Shown here piece by piece: positions 22,401-33,630 of a DNA stretch of 64,000 bases (the stretch's first letter is position 1; every line of letters begins with the position of its first letter). The DNA comes from Paramacrobiotus metropolitanus. Taxonomy: Eukaryota; Tardigrada; Eutardigrada; Parachela; Macrobiotidae. Both the position numbers and the translations under genes were made by a program. The notes below the pieces were generated by a model. That model saw only the letters and a list, made by a program, of their open reading frames with translations, was not told the DNA's origin and searched no databases. The stretch spans positions 1,240,001 through 1,304,000 of the forward strand of contig NW_026570247.1 of NCBI RefSeq assembly GCF_019649055.1, given 5' to 3'.

Positions 22401-23767
22401 GAGAAGTACGAGCAGTACTTTTGCGGCTCCAACGCCCGCATCTGCACCAGCACGCGGTCGATCCCCTCGGGCATGAGGTACTCCACGTACTGCGGCATGG
22501 AGGGCGTCACGTTGAGGTACAGCGGCTGCGTGCGGTTGATGAAGAAGTCGCGCACGGGGGAGGCGGTCAGCGTGTACTGGGTGCTGTTCATCGACGCCGA
22601 GGAGATCTCCATGTAGATGTTCTGCTGCACCGTCGCGTTACTCAGACTGCTGTTGGCGTCCTCGGCCCGGTAGTTGATGGTCGGGCACAGTGTCCGTCCG
22701 GTGTGCCAGTACGGGTAGATGCGCTCGGCCAGCAGCGGGATCTGCCAGCTTAAAACACCTACAGAGAATGTAGCCGTCAATTCCCTGTACGAGAGTGCAT
22801 GCAACGACTATTGGCTAACAGGGAAACGAAGCAGTTCGACACAGCATCTATAAAAGAAAATGGACTGAATCTACGAAACAACTTTTAATGCTTTTTTTAG
22901 GCCACTAGCCTATTTTGCAATGTATTATTTTTAAGGTAATAACTTTTTCTGATCCCTTGTAAACAAAAAAGGTAAGCAGACATTACAGAAACCAAAAAGT
23001 GAACTGTCGGACAGAGCGTCCGCCCGGTGCGCCAGTATGGTTAATTTCGCTCGGTTAGCCCTTGAAATTTGCCAATTTAAAAACGCCTGAAGAGTGCGTA
23101 CTACTGAATTCCCTGTACCATCATTTAGGCAATGCCTATGGACTAACAGGGAAATCAACCAGCTCGTTGAGTCACATAACTGCTTCGAGGTATGAAAATG
23201 AGAACATAAACAGTGTATACTGTAATAATTCTGCACAACAATAATTCCTGCCTTTCTTCTGATTACTAGCGCTATTCTGCAATTTACTATCCATAAGCTA
23301 ATTTATTCTGACGCACATGATAGTAAAAAACGTCAAAACAAGTTAGAAATCGAGTACCAAAAAAGTTCCTGTTAAATTGAGGAAAAAAAGCTACGCTTCT
23401 TGTTAGTATCTGTACTTCTCTACGCGAACTCCCTGCACAGAACAGCGAACTCAACGCCAAGTGCCATACCTAGCTGCTGCTTGATGACGACAAGAAGGGG
23501 ATACTTTTCCACAGCATTCCTGCTCGACACCAGCACCCGAATCGCGTCCGTCTCATTCTCCAGGCGCGTGTAGTTAAAATGGTAAATATCCGTGGCATCG
23601 GCGTTCACCTGTCCGGAGTATTCCTGCCCGAAATTCCCGTCTATCTCCTTAGTGTTCTGCGCGAGACGCGACAGCGCACTCGACGCGGTTGCAGCGACAG
23701 AAAGCAGCCACGATACCAGGAAGAAATAATACACCACCACACTCAAACAGATCAAATATTTCTTCAT
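16500..23767 (-). CDS. SIDT: SID-1/SIDT family transmembrane protein, eight exons
   Basis: Exons on the minus strand: 23767-23470, 22758-22345, 21297-20951, 20170-19927, 19655-19398, 18732-18283, 17546-17236 and 16694-16500. All phases agree, giving about 838 residues, close to human SIDT1/2 (about 830). Residues 1-30 are a signal peptide; about 30-305 form a glycosylated extracellular domain rich in beta strands; TM1 is near 308-330; an acidic cytosolic loop (about 354-434) leads to DDKNIIRSK, a conserved family site; ten or so further TM helices follow. The CREST-superfamily metal-site residues are present: Ser in ISNLGY, His in ASYHICP, Asp in QFDTSFMY, and QHDVWH near the C-terminus. The protein ends RDQIPVF, as in vertebrates. 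SID-1 imports double-stranded RNA in nematodes; vertebrate SIDT proteins act in lysosomal RNA and lipid handling. Which role applies here cannot be read from sequence. The first intron holds a decayed duplicate. Confidence 0.92.
17640..17935. repeat. Degenerate tandem repeat in SID-1 intron
   Basis: Several imperfect copies of an ATCCATTTTTTACTCAA-type phrase spaced about 70 bases apart, with recurring TTTGCAAAAT and CAGGAATAAT words. It looks like an old, diverged tandem repeat and has no coding content. Confidence 0.4.
22999..23300 (-). pseudogene. Decayed duplicate of SID-1 exon 2 edge and intron
   Basis: This stretch in SID-1 intron 1 repeats about 22677-22940 in the same orientation at an offset of about 325-360 bases. 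Shared words include GTCCGYCCGGTGYGCCAGTA, CGCTCGG, AATTCCCTGTAC, GGCTAACAGGGAAA-like and TATTYTGCAAT. The copy covers the first part of exon 2, its acceptor and the flanking intron. Its reading frame is interrupted and the acceptor altered, so it is a relic of local tandem duplication and not an alternative exon. Confidence 0.7.
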
Positions 23768-24651
23768 GACGCAAACGGTTAGGGGAAGACACGATTAACG
23801 ACTCCGCAAGGATTTTTCCGAGATCATTGTGGAGAAAAATGAATTATCTAACGATAAAAGGCATAGCTTATCATCTTATGCGACACAGCGACACCAAATC
23901 AACCACAGTATTTTGGCATCAAAGATCACAGATTCAGTGTTATGACTAACAACCACTTCCATCAAATTATGGAAGACTTCTCCATCTTATCGCTATCTCT
24001 GACGTTGTGTGATAACATTGTGCGCTGTACGATTGAATACTGGCAGGCAAGTTCAAGGCTACCACGACTCAAAAGAGACTAGAAAATCAGGAAAATGAAA
24101 ATCCAGAAGTCAGAAGTGAGAAGTGGTGTTTCCAGTATAAGCTATAAAGAACACTGCCAGCCAGTGCGGGCCGGCAGCTACGTGCCAGTTATTTTGAGAA
24201 GGCGGTCCGAACTTCCGGTGGCTTCTCTGGGATTCAAGCAGTTGCAGGCCGCTCTTGAAATGATTTGAAATAAAATTTGAAATCGAAAAAATGAAATTGT
24301 AAAACTAATTTCCTGGCCAAGTTCTCTCTTATCGGAGAAATACATTAAACGACAATCATTAATATTTTAATAGAACAAAAGCTATATATTGATATTCTGC
24401 CTTGAATTAATGGACATATTCCACTGAAATTTTGTTAATTCGGCGTAATTCGATCCAATTTTTCCATCCAAAATTCAGTTGGTGAGATTCTTCTTGAGAG
24501 TAACTACGACAGCGCTTGTCGATAGAAATTCAACGGGGTAACGCACGTCAGTGCTGGGCACTACGGCCGCGGAAGGCCTAGATAAATTGCATGAGATTTT
24601 CTTGTTATACTCGTAGTTTGCCCGTTTCTTTCCTTATTTTGCCACTAAGCA
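23768..24651. other. Upstream of the SID-1 gene
   Basis: Probable promoter and 5' UTR of the minus-strand SID-1 gene followed by non-coding spacer. No TATA box, repeat or exon was recognised with confidence. Confidence 0.35.
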
Positions 24652-24869
24652 CCTCACCGAGAAGGCGCACGCGCTGGGCCTTGACTAGCTGCAAATCAGG
24701 ATTTCGTCGCTGCTTTTCAAATGCAGCGACGGCTTGGTGCCCCACGAACCTCCGTTACATATGCGCCGTCAACGCACACTTCCCGGCGGACACGGAGGAC
24801 ATGCTAGCAAAGGTCACGGCTGTGCATGCTCGCTGGGTGCGCAGTCTTAGATATCCAGATAAGGGGTAG
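24652..24869 (+). pseudogene. Fragment of the Tudor/Agenet-F-box family
   Basis: This 0.2-kb stretch matches the part of exon 3 of the intact family member at about 60690-60900: shared runs include GAGGCGCACGCGCTGG-like, CTTTTCAAATGCAGCGACGG versus CTTCTGCAATGCAGCGACGG, and AAGGTCACGGCTGTGCATGC. The fragment has a stop in the original frame near its start (a GAC codon of the intact copy is followed here by TAG) and the frame shifts before resuming a readable segment with AKVTAVHARWVRSL. It lacks all other exons. It lies about 28 kb from the array, on the same strand, showing that the family has been dispersed as well as tandemly duplicated. Confidence 0.8.
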
Positions 24870-27069
24870 ACCAGTCGCCGTTATATTCCAGTGCATGTAT
24901 GCTGACTAGAGCAGTGCATCCATTTTCTGGCAGTCAGAATTTCGTTTCTTGACACTTCTCCTTTTGTATTCGTGTTTAAAAAGTTGGCTATTATGTGTAC
25001 AATATCTGTAGTAGGTGAAAACTAAATACATATGCAGACAGTTTTACAGTAAGCCTTACGTTTCACATGTACCGTATGCGGTATACCTTAACGGCTTAAC
25101 TTACCCTACTGCAAAGTACTTCGTACATGTACCATTCTTTAAAGGGCAGTTTGGTAATAATTGTTGTACGGCTTCTTCATTTACGGCGACGCGAGCCGCA
25201 TAACCTTTCGGTCTTCGAATTCCATTAGGTGAAGTGTTGAATAACATACAAAGTATTAAAATCACTTGAATTCATCATGTCACCAGTTAATTCGTGATTG
25301 TAGCCTATAAATCATGAAAAGAAAAACTTGATAAGTATTTTTCATCAGGAATTGTTTCAAGTGCCCACACTACCACCGGTGTCGAGATTTACCATGCACT
25401 TATTGTGTATTGTGCAGTATAACCTTTACCTTAAGCAAATGCTTAAACAAACGTGGTCACACCGTTAACAGTTACCCTTTTAGCAGTTCAGTTGATCAAG
25501 CCAACTATGCATCCGAAACTTGACCACAGTCCACAAGGTACTGCATACGTTTTACGTTATCTGCATTCTGTGAATCTGTACATGTACAGACTTTAGTGTG
25601 GAAATTCAGGTTGTTATCACATCGCATACAAACAGAATTTGGTACTACGTATTACATACAAGTACTGCATCGACGCGCTACGGTTGTGCCACATCATGAA
25701 CGACGTACTGTAGCTGACAAAACTTGCATTGTGCTTTGTACATTACGATGTGCGAGTTTTTAAAATTAATGCTGGCTCGCATTCCGTGTGGTAAACTGAG
25801 ATGGGGTACGTCCTCAATTACATTTCGATAGCGGCGGGAATGCAATGTGTACACTGTCTTTTATTGGAATGAAAAATAAAGGAGCATAATGTTCCTGTTC
25901 AACGAAGCTTGGCGATTTTACATAATTTTGGTAACAAGGTGATATACGAGTATTCAGCTCAAGCGGTTTATTCTCCTAATACCTTTCAATTTTCTGTCCT
26001 CGTCTTCTTAGCAGTTTCTGTTCCATCTTCTGTATTCTTTAACTACGGCCTTTTAGATAAGTGCATTTTAGTTTTTCTGTAGAAGTGTTTCGTTTTCCTA
26101 TCAAGTAAGTACATTTTAATAATGATACTAAAGAGGAAAGCAGTTGAATGTTGTCAAAGCGCTTCAACATGTTGTGTCTAACTGTTCTGACCAGCTTGGC
26201 ACGAGCGTAGCTTCACCGTGTACATTTAGCGGAAGGCCAAGCCGCCAAGGTATGTCTACATCTGATTTTGTTTTGGTTCCTCTCCACTTCGGACACGACG
26301 TTATTAATTACTTACATTAGGCCTGCAATCTGGCCCAGAGTTCTAGGTTCCTGGTTCTGGTGATAGAAATCACAGCTGATTTCGCGACATTGCAGTCTTT
26401 TTGCTGTATAGCCTTGCTCCCTCGAAGAGCTGGAAAAGCAGTTCGGGTCACGATGCTCTAATAGCATCGTTTATGTCTTTTTTGTTGAAGATCGCAGGAT
26501 TTTGCTGCGGATACTAAAGGCCGCGTCACCATACTGTCCAGCACCGCTACCACGGCACATTATGCACTACGGCACATTATACACTGTAGTGTAATGCCTT
26601 GCCGATACTGTTAATGACGTCTTAGAAACGGTCGACCGGTGTCGCCGGTCACGCAGGGAGACTGTTACGAATTTTAAGCACCACAACGAACCGCGGCGCC
26701 GGAGAAACCCTAATGCCAGTACCGGAAAGTCGAGTTCCCGGGGCCGCTGTCTAAAAAATGTATGGTGAACATGGGAAAGTAAATCAGATGAAAAGAAGGT
26801 TTTTGCTGCATTTGATCGCATAACGTGCAAGAAAATGATCCGATGGTCTGAGCCTAACCAACGGTAAGGTCACCCGCGTACAAAAGCACGTATGCGTGTA
26901 TGCAGATGAGGCGCAGAGCGACTGAAGCGTACCCTTGAAAACTCCGCCTTATCGATGTAAACATACGGTAGCCGCCCAGGTAGATTGCAACCCTGGCCAT
27001 AGCGGCATTGTCTTCTCCCTGTTGGGCATTGTGCACGCTGCGCTGAACAGCGAGCAACGTAGGTGCAGA
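24870..27069. other. Gene-poor spacer
   Basis: About 2.2 kb with no splice-bounded exon and no open frame of coding character. A short direct repeat (GCACTACGGCACATTATACAC type) is seen near 26560-26590. Nothing else was supported. Confidence 0.4.
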
Positions 27070-27967
27070 TATCCCGGTACATCTCACTTTGTGGTGCAGA
27101 TTGTGCAGGCAGCTACAGTATTTTTTGCGCGTTTGACGAGTGTTATGAAAGCCCCAGGAAGTGGAAGACATGGGACTTGCCTTTTTTGTAACGTGTCTTT
27201 GTCCACGCTGCTAGATGTTTTCCGCAATAATGACCTTAACAAAGCCCGCCTTCTTGCTCAGTCTAAATCGGAAGCTGGCATCTGATTAAACGCATTGCCA
27301 TCCGCTCATATTGGCAACCTCGTGGACGATGACACTCTTAAAATCTCAGTTGGCCTGAGATTGGGAGTGGCGATATGTAAACCCCACGAATGTTTGAAGT
27401 GTCATAAGCACGTTGATAAGTACGGACAGCACGGCCTTTTATGCGCATTTTCCGCAGGTAGACACCCGCGACATGGCGAACTGAACATCATCGTGTGCCG
27501 ATCTTTAGTGTCAGCTGGAATCCCTGCGAAGTTAGAGCCCCGCGGAACGTCACATACTTCCGAACGACGCCCTGACGGCTGCACAACCTTTGCCTGGCAG
27601 AGGGATGGGTTTAACATGGGATGTCACTTGTGTGGATACTGTTGCACCATCCCTCATTAAATCTACGGCGGCAAACGCAGGCGCAGCTGCGTTGGAAGCG
27701 GAAGAAAAAAAGGCGCAGCTGTATGCGTATTTGTTCGGCAGGTATATCTTTGCTCCGATAGCTTTTGAAACAATGGGCCCTTGGGGTCCGGCCGCCATCG
27801 CCATTATCAAAGAACTGGGCAAACGACTAGAACAGCGTACAGGGGAGGAGCGTTCCCATGAATTTCTTCGTCAAAGATTGTCGTTGGCGATACAGCGGGG
27901 GAACGCGGCCTCAGTTTTTGGAACAATGGAAGGAGCAGAAAAGTTAAACGAAGTTTTAATGTTGTAA
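27070..27967 (+). pseudogene. 3' remnant of a non-LTR retrotransposon ORF
   Basis: The conceptual protein matches the C-terminal region found after the reverse transcriptase domain in a widespread class of eukaryotic RT proteins: an ARLLAQSKSEAG segment, a zinc-binding C-x2-C-x(n)-H block (ECLKCHKHVDKYGQHGLLC), AGRHPRHGELN, then RRPDG, then a WDVTCVDTVAPS block, GPWGP and a QRGNAASV tail. Two lesions are clear: an in-frame TGA at 27283-27285 where relatives have Trp, and a frameshift near 27596-27608 between the RRPDG and WDVTC blocks. The RT core and 5' part are absent, as expected of a 5'-truncated insertion. AATAAA follows at about 28014. It is dead as a coding unit. Confidence 0.75.
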
Positions 27968-28089
27968 AATTGTGATGTTTTTTGATTATGTAATAATACG
28001 ATGTAACACAGGTGAATAAAGAGAGGAAATGGAACCACATTATTGTCCTATGGTAGGTTGTAGTTCGCTTGGTGAGGTCAAACCGTCAA

Positions 28090-28250
28090 GTAGCGACTCG
28101 ATCAGGTGGCACCACAGAGTTTGTGCACGGGCAATCAGCACTTGCAAAGTATGCACTGCTCGTGCTTGCGAGCGCACAGGCATGCACACGTTGCATGTGT
28201 GCTGTTTGCCGGTACACAAACTCTGTGGTGCCACTTGATCCAACCGCTAC
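28090..28250. repeat. Foldback inverted repeat
   Basis: GTAGCG...GATCAGGTGGCACC followed by ACAGAGTTTGTG on the left pairs with CACAAACTCTGTGGTGCCAC and GATC...CGCTAC on the right; arms are about 40-45 bases around a centre of about 70 bases. Probably a small MITE. No coding content. Confidence 0.7.
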
Positions 28251-28423
28251 AGTACATATATACAATTTGGGCGACCGGCTTCTGAAGACTCCACAATTTG
28301 GAGTAAATTTACAATCATTTAATGACTGTTTAAATAATTAAGCCGTTTAAGTGAAACACCCGAAATAACATTTTCCACAAAACGATTTTCGTTTGGATTT
28401 TTTTCTCATACGATTAAACAAGA

Positions 28424-28570
28424 TGTACCCTTTACAGAGTACTTGAAATTTTTAAAAAAGCTTGAACCGTTTTCTTGCAAATGTCTCGTAAAGAAATCAG
28501 TGACGAAAGCGTTTTAGCCACGCCACGACTGCCACTGCACTACGCTCAAATATTTGCAATCACCGCCATA
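28424..28570. mobile_element. Diverged partial copy of the 1-kb inverted-repeat element
   Basis: Matches the left arm of the element at 15207-16238 (words GTACCCTTTACAGAGTACTT, TTGAACCGTTTTCTTGCAAATG, GCCACGCCACG) and continues into its interior (GCAATCACCGCCA). It lacks the outer end and the second arm, with about 15 percent difference by eye, so it is an old truncated copy. Confidence 0.75.
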
Positions 28571-29446
28571 CCAGGGTGGCTGTACCATCACCGCATTTGC
28601 GGCTGTTAATTCAATTCAGGTAAATTTATGTTCAACGGAATTTTTTTTTCGTTCTTTGAAGCTGGTATCTTCAAACTAAATTTATTTTGGTTTAAATAAA
28701 CTTCTTACACGGCGATGGTAAGCGTCTCGGTTACCGTGTGCGGTGGAGAGAAAGTGAAACCCTCAACATACGGCGCCTAAAAGATGATGGACTCCTGACA
28801 ACGCAACACCATTGCTTCATTTTCCACTTCTCAATTTCCACCAGCTTTTGCCCCTTCTCCCGTACTAGATCATCTACCGAAAGGTCATCGAGGTTGGACA
28901 CCGGCAGACGACAGCGCGTGTTCCGTCTCAATCCACCAGTATTGCCTGCCTGGAGACACCGCCTTGTACCGACGAAGACGTCTTTGCGCTGTGGATTACA
29001 GGTAAGAGGCGTTTAAAGGCGAATCTGGATTTAAGTTTTATAAGGCCAGCTCCAGTATGTAATGTCATTAGTCTGCAGTATGCGTTTCTGTTAAAGGATA
29101 TGATTCTGTGTATGTTGCAAAGTTCCTTAAAATTCGGTAAACCTTTTGACCTTTGTACACTCCCGCCATACGCCATCTTGTCGTAATCTGAGGAAGATCG
29201 GTTTATAATGTGATCTTTGGTACATTGGTTGGCGTTCATAGTAAGCTGCGAAGTTGAATCTTATTTCTATCTTTACTTTATGTACTTAACTTAAAGAAAA
29301 TTAATTGTCATATTAATAATGAATGCCCATCAGCGCAGACATACGATATGTGTACTGGCTAACTACCGAATAAAGTTGCCAGTGCCTACAAGACTAGTTC
29401 AACATTTCCGTACTTATGTTATGTTATGTTTAGGTCATACAACACG

Positions 29447-31338
29447 ATGGCTACCCACCAAGAGAAAGTCAAGCGAGCATTGGAGCTGCACAACCAGATG
29501 TGGCTGGCACTTATGCATCTCTGCGGCTACTACCTCAGTCCCCTGTCCTTCATGCCGACACGTGGTCGGCGACTGTATTACGTAATTTTTGCCGTTCTGT
29601 GCGCCTTCTTCATAACGCAGTGGATATGTACATTTTCACTGTACCCGCTGATCAACGTGAGCGGCTATAGCAGCATGTCCAGCAAGCTGCTCGTAGCTCC
29701 TAAATATCTCGTACCCCTCGGGCAGACACTGGCCGTAATTCAGATGTGGCGTTCCCGCCGCCAACTGGATGCCCTGGGACGGGACTTGGCCGCTATCCTG
29801 TCCAGCCACTTGACGCTGGTATGCCTGTGCATTATCCTGACCGTGGAAGTCACCCTGCTGGCCTTTAACCCACTATCCCTCATGCTGATCAGCGTGCATA
29901 ACTTACCATACAGCGTATCCACGCCGCTGGCCACACTGACCGAGCGCTATTTCAATCACACCCTGCCCATGTCCTCCTCGGCCGTGTGGACTGCCATCTT
30001 CTCCTTTCGAGCCGTTGCTATCGATGTGCAGCGGATGGGCTTTGCCATCGTCCAGTGTTACGTGACGATCTACACCTTCATATTCGGACTGGGTTTCTGC
30101 GGACTGGCTCGCTCGTTTGCTGAAGCCCGGACCGACCAGGAGCGTATCGATCTCTTACCCGTTCATCGGACCCTCACGTCCCTGGTCCGGTAGTTCAACG
30201 AATGCTTCAGCTGGACAGCCGCTGCCCTCTTTCTCGATAGTTTCTTTGATATTATGGTGTTTGCCAGTGAGCTGTTTAAATCGACGGCGGCCAATGTCCT
30301 GCCGGATTGGTACGCCATACTAGGCATTAACTGTATTAACTAGGCATATTACTAGGCATTAACTGTGTACTAGGCATTAACTGTGTGTAACTCGTACTTA
30401 TTGTGCTTACCGCGCAGTTGGGGGGAATCATGTTGGCCGTCGACGGGGTACGTTGTCGCTGTGTGTCTTACGTTCATTTTCACCGCAGTCTGTTGTTACT
30501 TGTGGTTTTCGTCGGTTTTGCAAATAGCGTACATAGAATGTATTTGTACAGGAAGATGATCTCCTCCGTAATATGTACGAACTATCCAGTAACCTCGATG
30601 CCGCTGGCAACCCTAATCATCAACTGCGAGTGCATATCGAGCGTTACGATCGACTGCGGGAGAAGCCAACTCTGGCCGGTATGAAGCTCGAACGCGTGGC
30701 CGTTGTGACGGTAAGAAAATGTCATACTTTCTAATAAATGTATAGCTAAAAAAAGCAGTGGATGTTTCGCGTTATAGTATAGATAAAAAAATAAATGTGT
30801 AGCTGAAAAAGAAGTTGATGTTGGCGCATGTCGTGCTTGCGCACGACAAGCGCCAATGGACCATGAGTAAATCGTTAAGCGTAAATCGTTTCTATAGCAA
30901 AATATGAAGAAGCGCGCAAACGTTCGCAACCGGTTTTTGTAGCCCGCATATAAAGCGTGCATGTGGTATTGTACAATACACGTACAGTATATAGATATTG
31001 TAGTTGTAGACTGTGCATGTTATACGATTACGTACTACGTACAAGTTACACACATGTGTAACAATTCAGTTAATTTTACGACGATAGCCTTATTCAGCGA
31101 ATACCCGTCATTTAACTGGTATGTGTGACTGCGTGGGTTCGTGTTATGTCATTGAAAATGGTCTCCCATAATTATTGTCCCTAACTGTGCAGTAATGCTC
31201 ATAGACTGTGTAATGAAGGTTGTTTTGTGTTCTGTATAGATTATTACCGGCATATCCAGCTACGTTTTGCTCCTCTCGGAGTTGGATGCAAAATGCCCGC
31301 CGCTCGTATGCGCCAACCACACTATGGTCACTACCTGA
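29447..31338 (+). pseudogene. Gustatory-receptor-like 7TM gene with in-frame TAG
   Basis: A long first exon (29447 to about 30335) encodes a hydrophobic protein with about five or six TM segments. The frame is interrupted only by TAG at 30191-30193, in the middle of a conserved-looking LTSLVR-stop-FNECFSW segment, and stays open for about 47 codons beyond it. Later exons are recognisable: 30552-30710 (EDDLLRNMYELSSNL...), with a GTAAGA donor and phase 0, and 31240-31338 (IITGISSYVLLLSEL...), giving a TM7 and a short tail as in insect and other arthropod gustatory receptors. The part between about 30335 and 30551 (TM6) is unresolved; a candidate small exon is at 30418-30450. The stop suggests a recent pseudogene, though readthrough or a sequence error is possible. 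Ligand unknown. Confidence 0.6.
30318..30386. repeat. TACTAGGCATTAACTGT short tandem repeat
   Basis: Three to four copies of a phrase close to TACTAGGCATTAACTGTGT at the 3' edge of the first exon of the receptor-like gene. The exon-intron boundary falls in or beside it, which makes the donor hard to place. Confidence 0.65.
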
Positions 31339-31589
31339 TCAGCGTCATACAGACAGAGACACTTAATGTGTTGGCTGCAAATTGTGTTGATCTGTACATG
31401 TGTTTCTTTCTGTAAATTGCGTTGTTTTGTAGAGATTTAATGAGTACTGTAATCTATATTGATTACTGCACAAGTACAACAGCGCACACAATTACATTTC
31501 GGTACCACATGTTTTTGCGCGCGGTTGCATGTATATGATTTGTCTGTTGCCAAATTATATTGTCCTCTAAAATTCGTTCAACTTTACAG

Positions 31590-31647
31590 TTTTTTTGTAT
31601 AATGTATATTTTTTGTATAATGTATATTTTTTGTATAATGTATATTG
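31590..31647. repeat. 18-bp tandem repeat, three copies
   Basis: TTTTTTGTATAATGTATA is repeated three times with almost no change. Simple AT-rich repeat between two receptor-like loci. Confidence 0.85.
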
Positions 31648-31749
31648 GTTTTCTCGATCTCATGGCAAATATCTATTGAGACTGACTGCATGGCATCGTT
31701 AATACGTAGTTTATGTAAGGTACGAGCACTGGCGGTAAGGACTAGGGAG

Positions 31750-33330
31750 GACCATGACAAGTCACCATTGGCAATATTGTGTCGAGCCAAAGCAACGAGG
31801 AAGAAACTGAAAACTTGGAAACAACTCCGCAATTAGATGTACACAACGCGAATAAACTTTATAAGAGTATGCGCAGTATCTGGAAGCCATGTCTTTTTCT
31901 ATGGTCTTTGAAATCGTGCATGGAAAGCGGCATGACTATCCAGTGGCTGCGCCTGCACAGACAAGATCTACAGATAAACGGAACTCTGGTTCCGGTTAAC
32001 AGCGTAAGGTTGTCGAATAGTTAGGTTAGTTAATAATATCATTAGATTCCTGCCGTATGGCTTGCTCCACACGTGCAGTGGTACGAGCGGGACTACATCC
32101 AGCTGAGAATGGATTACTTTATACCGAAGCTAGTGTGTGCCTTGTCCTGGGTATGGCGCGAGGAGACGCAGCTGAACTGGTTTTCTGGCTGTAGTTGCAG
32201 TGGCGTTGCCTACAAACAGCAAAATGCACATTCTGATGACAGCAAAATGCAAATGCACATTTTGATAATGCTATGTACTATCAATTATATTCTGCGTATA
32301 GATAGTGATCCGTACACCTCACAATCAGCAATCTGTCGTATGGCGAGGCTATGTTCACGCAAGACCAATGACAGAATTAGTCTGTAGTGTCTTACGACGT
32401 GTACTCGTAGTGTAAAAGCGACTAGAGCCCCCAAACAGTAACGAATTTGGTTACGGCAGAAATCACTAGATTGACCGTACGGTATACCGTATACGGCAGT
32501 ACCGTATACGGCAAGCCCATTGTAAAACCGTGTTTTTGGCTTACGGTTACGTACGGCACTTTCGTTACAGTAGCTTTAATCACGGATACACTAGTTTAAT
32601 TCACATTTTTTTACGATACAGTATCAGCCGCCAGGTACTGCATAGTTAACAGCCTAAAGTTATTAAGGTCATAATTTACTTGTTGAGGCTGCATCGTCAA
32701 ACAAAGTGTCCGCGCCCCGTCAACAGTGGTTGTTTGCGTTTGCCGGATTATTTCCTCAGTTTTTCTGCTTATCGAGCCAACGGTCACGACAGATACGTAC
32801 CGGTACAGAAACATCCGAAACTTACCACAATGGCACTGTATTCTTGGTCTAACATCGTATACACTGACAGTGTACCACTAAAATTGTTTAGATGAGCCCG
32901 GGTTTCTGGAACCGGCATTAACGTGCTTATTAGATTCCTCAGTAGGTACAATAGCCATGCAGATGCTGTTTTGGATGGTACAGATATCTGGGCATCTGGT
33001 TATTCTGCCGAATTTTTCACATGGTACCCGTGCACGCTTGCAATCGTACAGCGGATTTCTTCCTCCATATCAGGATCTACGTCTTTCTCGATATCAGGAT
33101 CTACGGCTACTTTCGGTCAGTAGCGCATCCTAGTCATCCCTTTTCCCAGTACGGGGTTACATACTTAATACAGGTTGTATTCTCAAATGCATTTGTATTT
33201 ATTTTGGAGGAATATACTTTTACGGCTGTATTTGCCTGTATCGGTAGTATGGTCACTGGTCAGTGGCTGCATCCACAATTCAACGGATTTCTCTACTTAC
33301 TGTCCATCAGAATTTCAATAAATCGGTGAA
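31750..33330 (+). pseudogene. Possible decayed multi-exon membrane-protein gene
   Basis: Three exon-like pieces lie on the plus strand. The first (about 31780-32008) encodes a polar start and a KLYKSMRSIWKPCLFLW segment and ends at a GTAAGG donor in phase 0. The second (about 32078-32149) follows a GTGCAG acceptor and ends before GTATGG (WYERDYIQLRMDYF...). The third (about 33170-33330) encodes a hydrophobic EEYTFTAVFACIG stretch ending in a stop. The order and hydrophobicity suggest a second chemoreceptor-like gene next to the one at 29447, but no family motif is certain and the middle TM segments were not found. Low confidence; it may be a relic. Confidence 0.25.
32475..32512. repeat. Palindromic CCGTATACGG cluster
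   Basis: GACCGTACGGTATACCGTAT and ACGGCAGTACCGTATACGG are overlapping palindromes within about 40 bases. Could be a cruciform-prone site or binding-site cluster; no gene context. Confidence 0.5.
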
Positions 33331-33630
33331 TGTTTTATTTGAACGGTATAAATGAAGCCAGCGTAACCCTATTTGAGAACACGTCGAAAAGAAACAAGAA
33401 ATACACAACAAAAAAATACACTTTTCCAACGAGAAACAGCAGCATCACACCCTCGACACAAACCAACCAAAAAACAGAAGAAAAAACACTAACAACAGTA
33501 TAAAAAAAACACCCACCCGGCAACAAAAATCCGTATAAATCCCTCTCCATTTCCGCCAATCCGCGGCGCCCCCTAACAAAAGCCCCACCCATCCTCCCCC
33601 GCCCATCCTGTACAGAAAATCATCCTCTAC

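Noticed and set aside
26567-27282. Overlapping frames on both strands upstream of the retrotransposon tail
   Set aside because: Only the part from about 27070 shows the family pattern; earlier sequence gives no consistent protein.
28731-29016. Possible exon pieces ahead of the receptor-like gene
   Set aside because: A minus-strand stretch with LDDLSVDDLVREKGQK looks mildly coding but has no in-phase partners and no family match.
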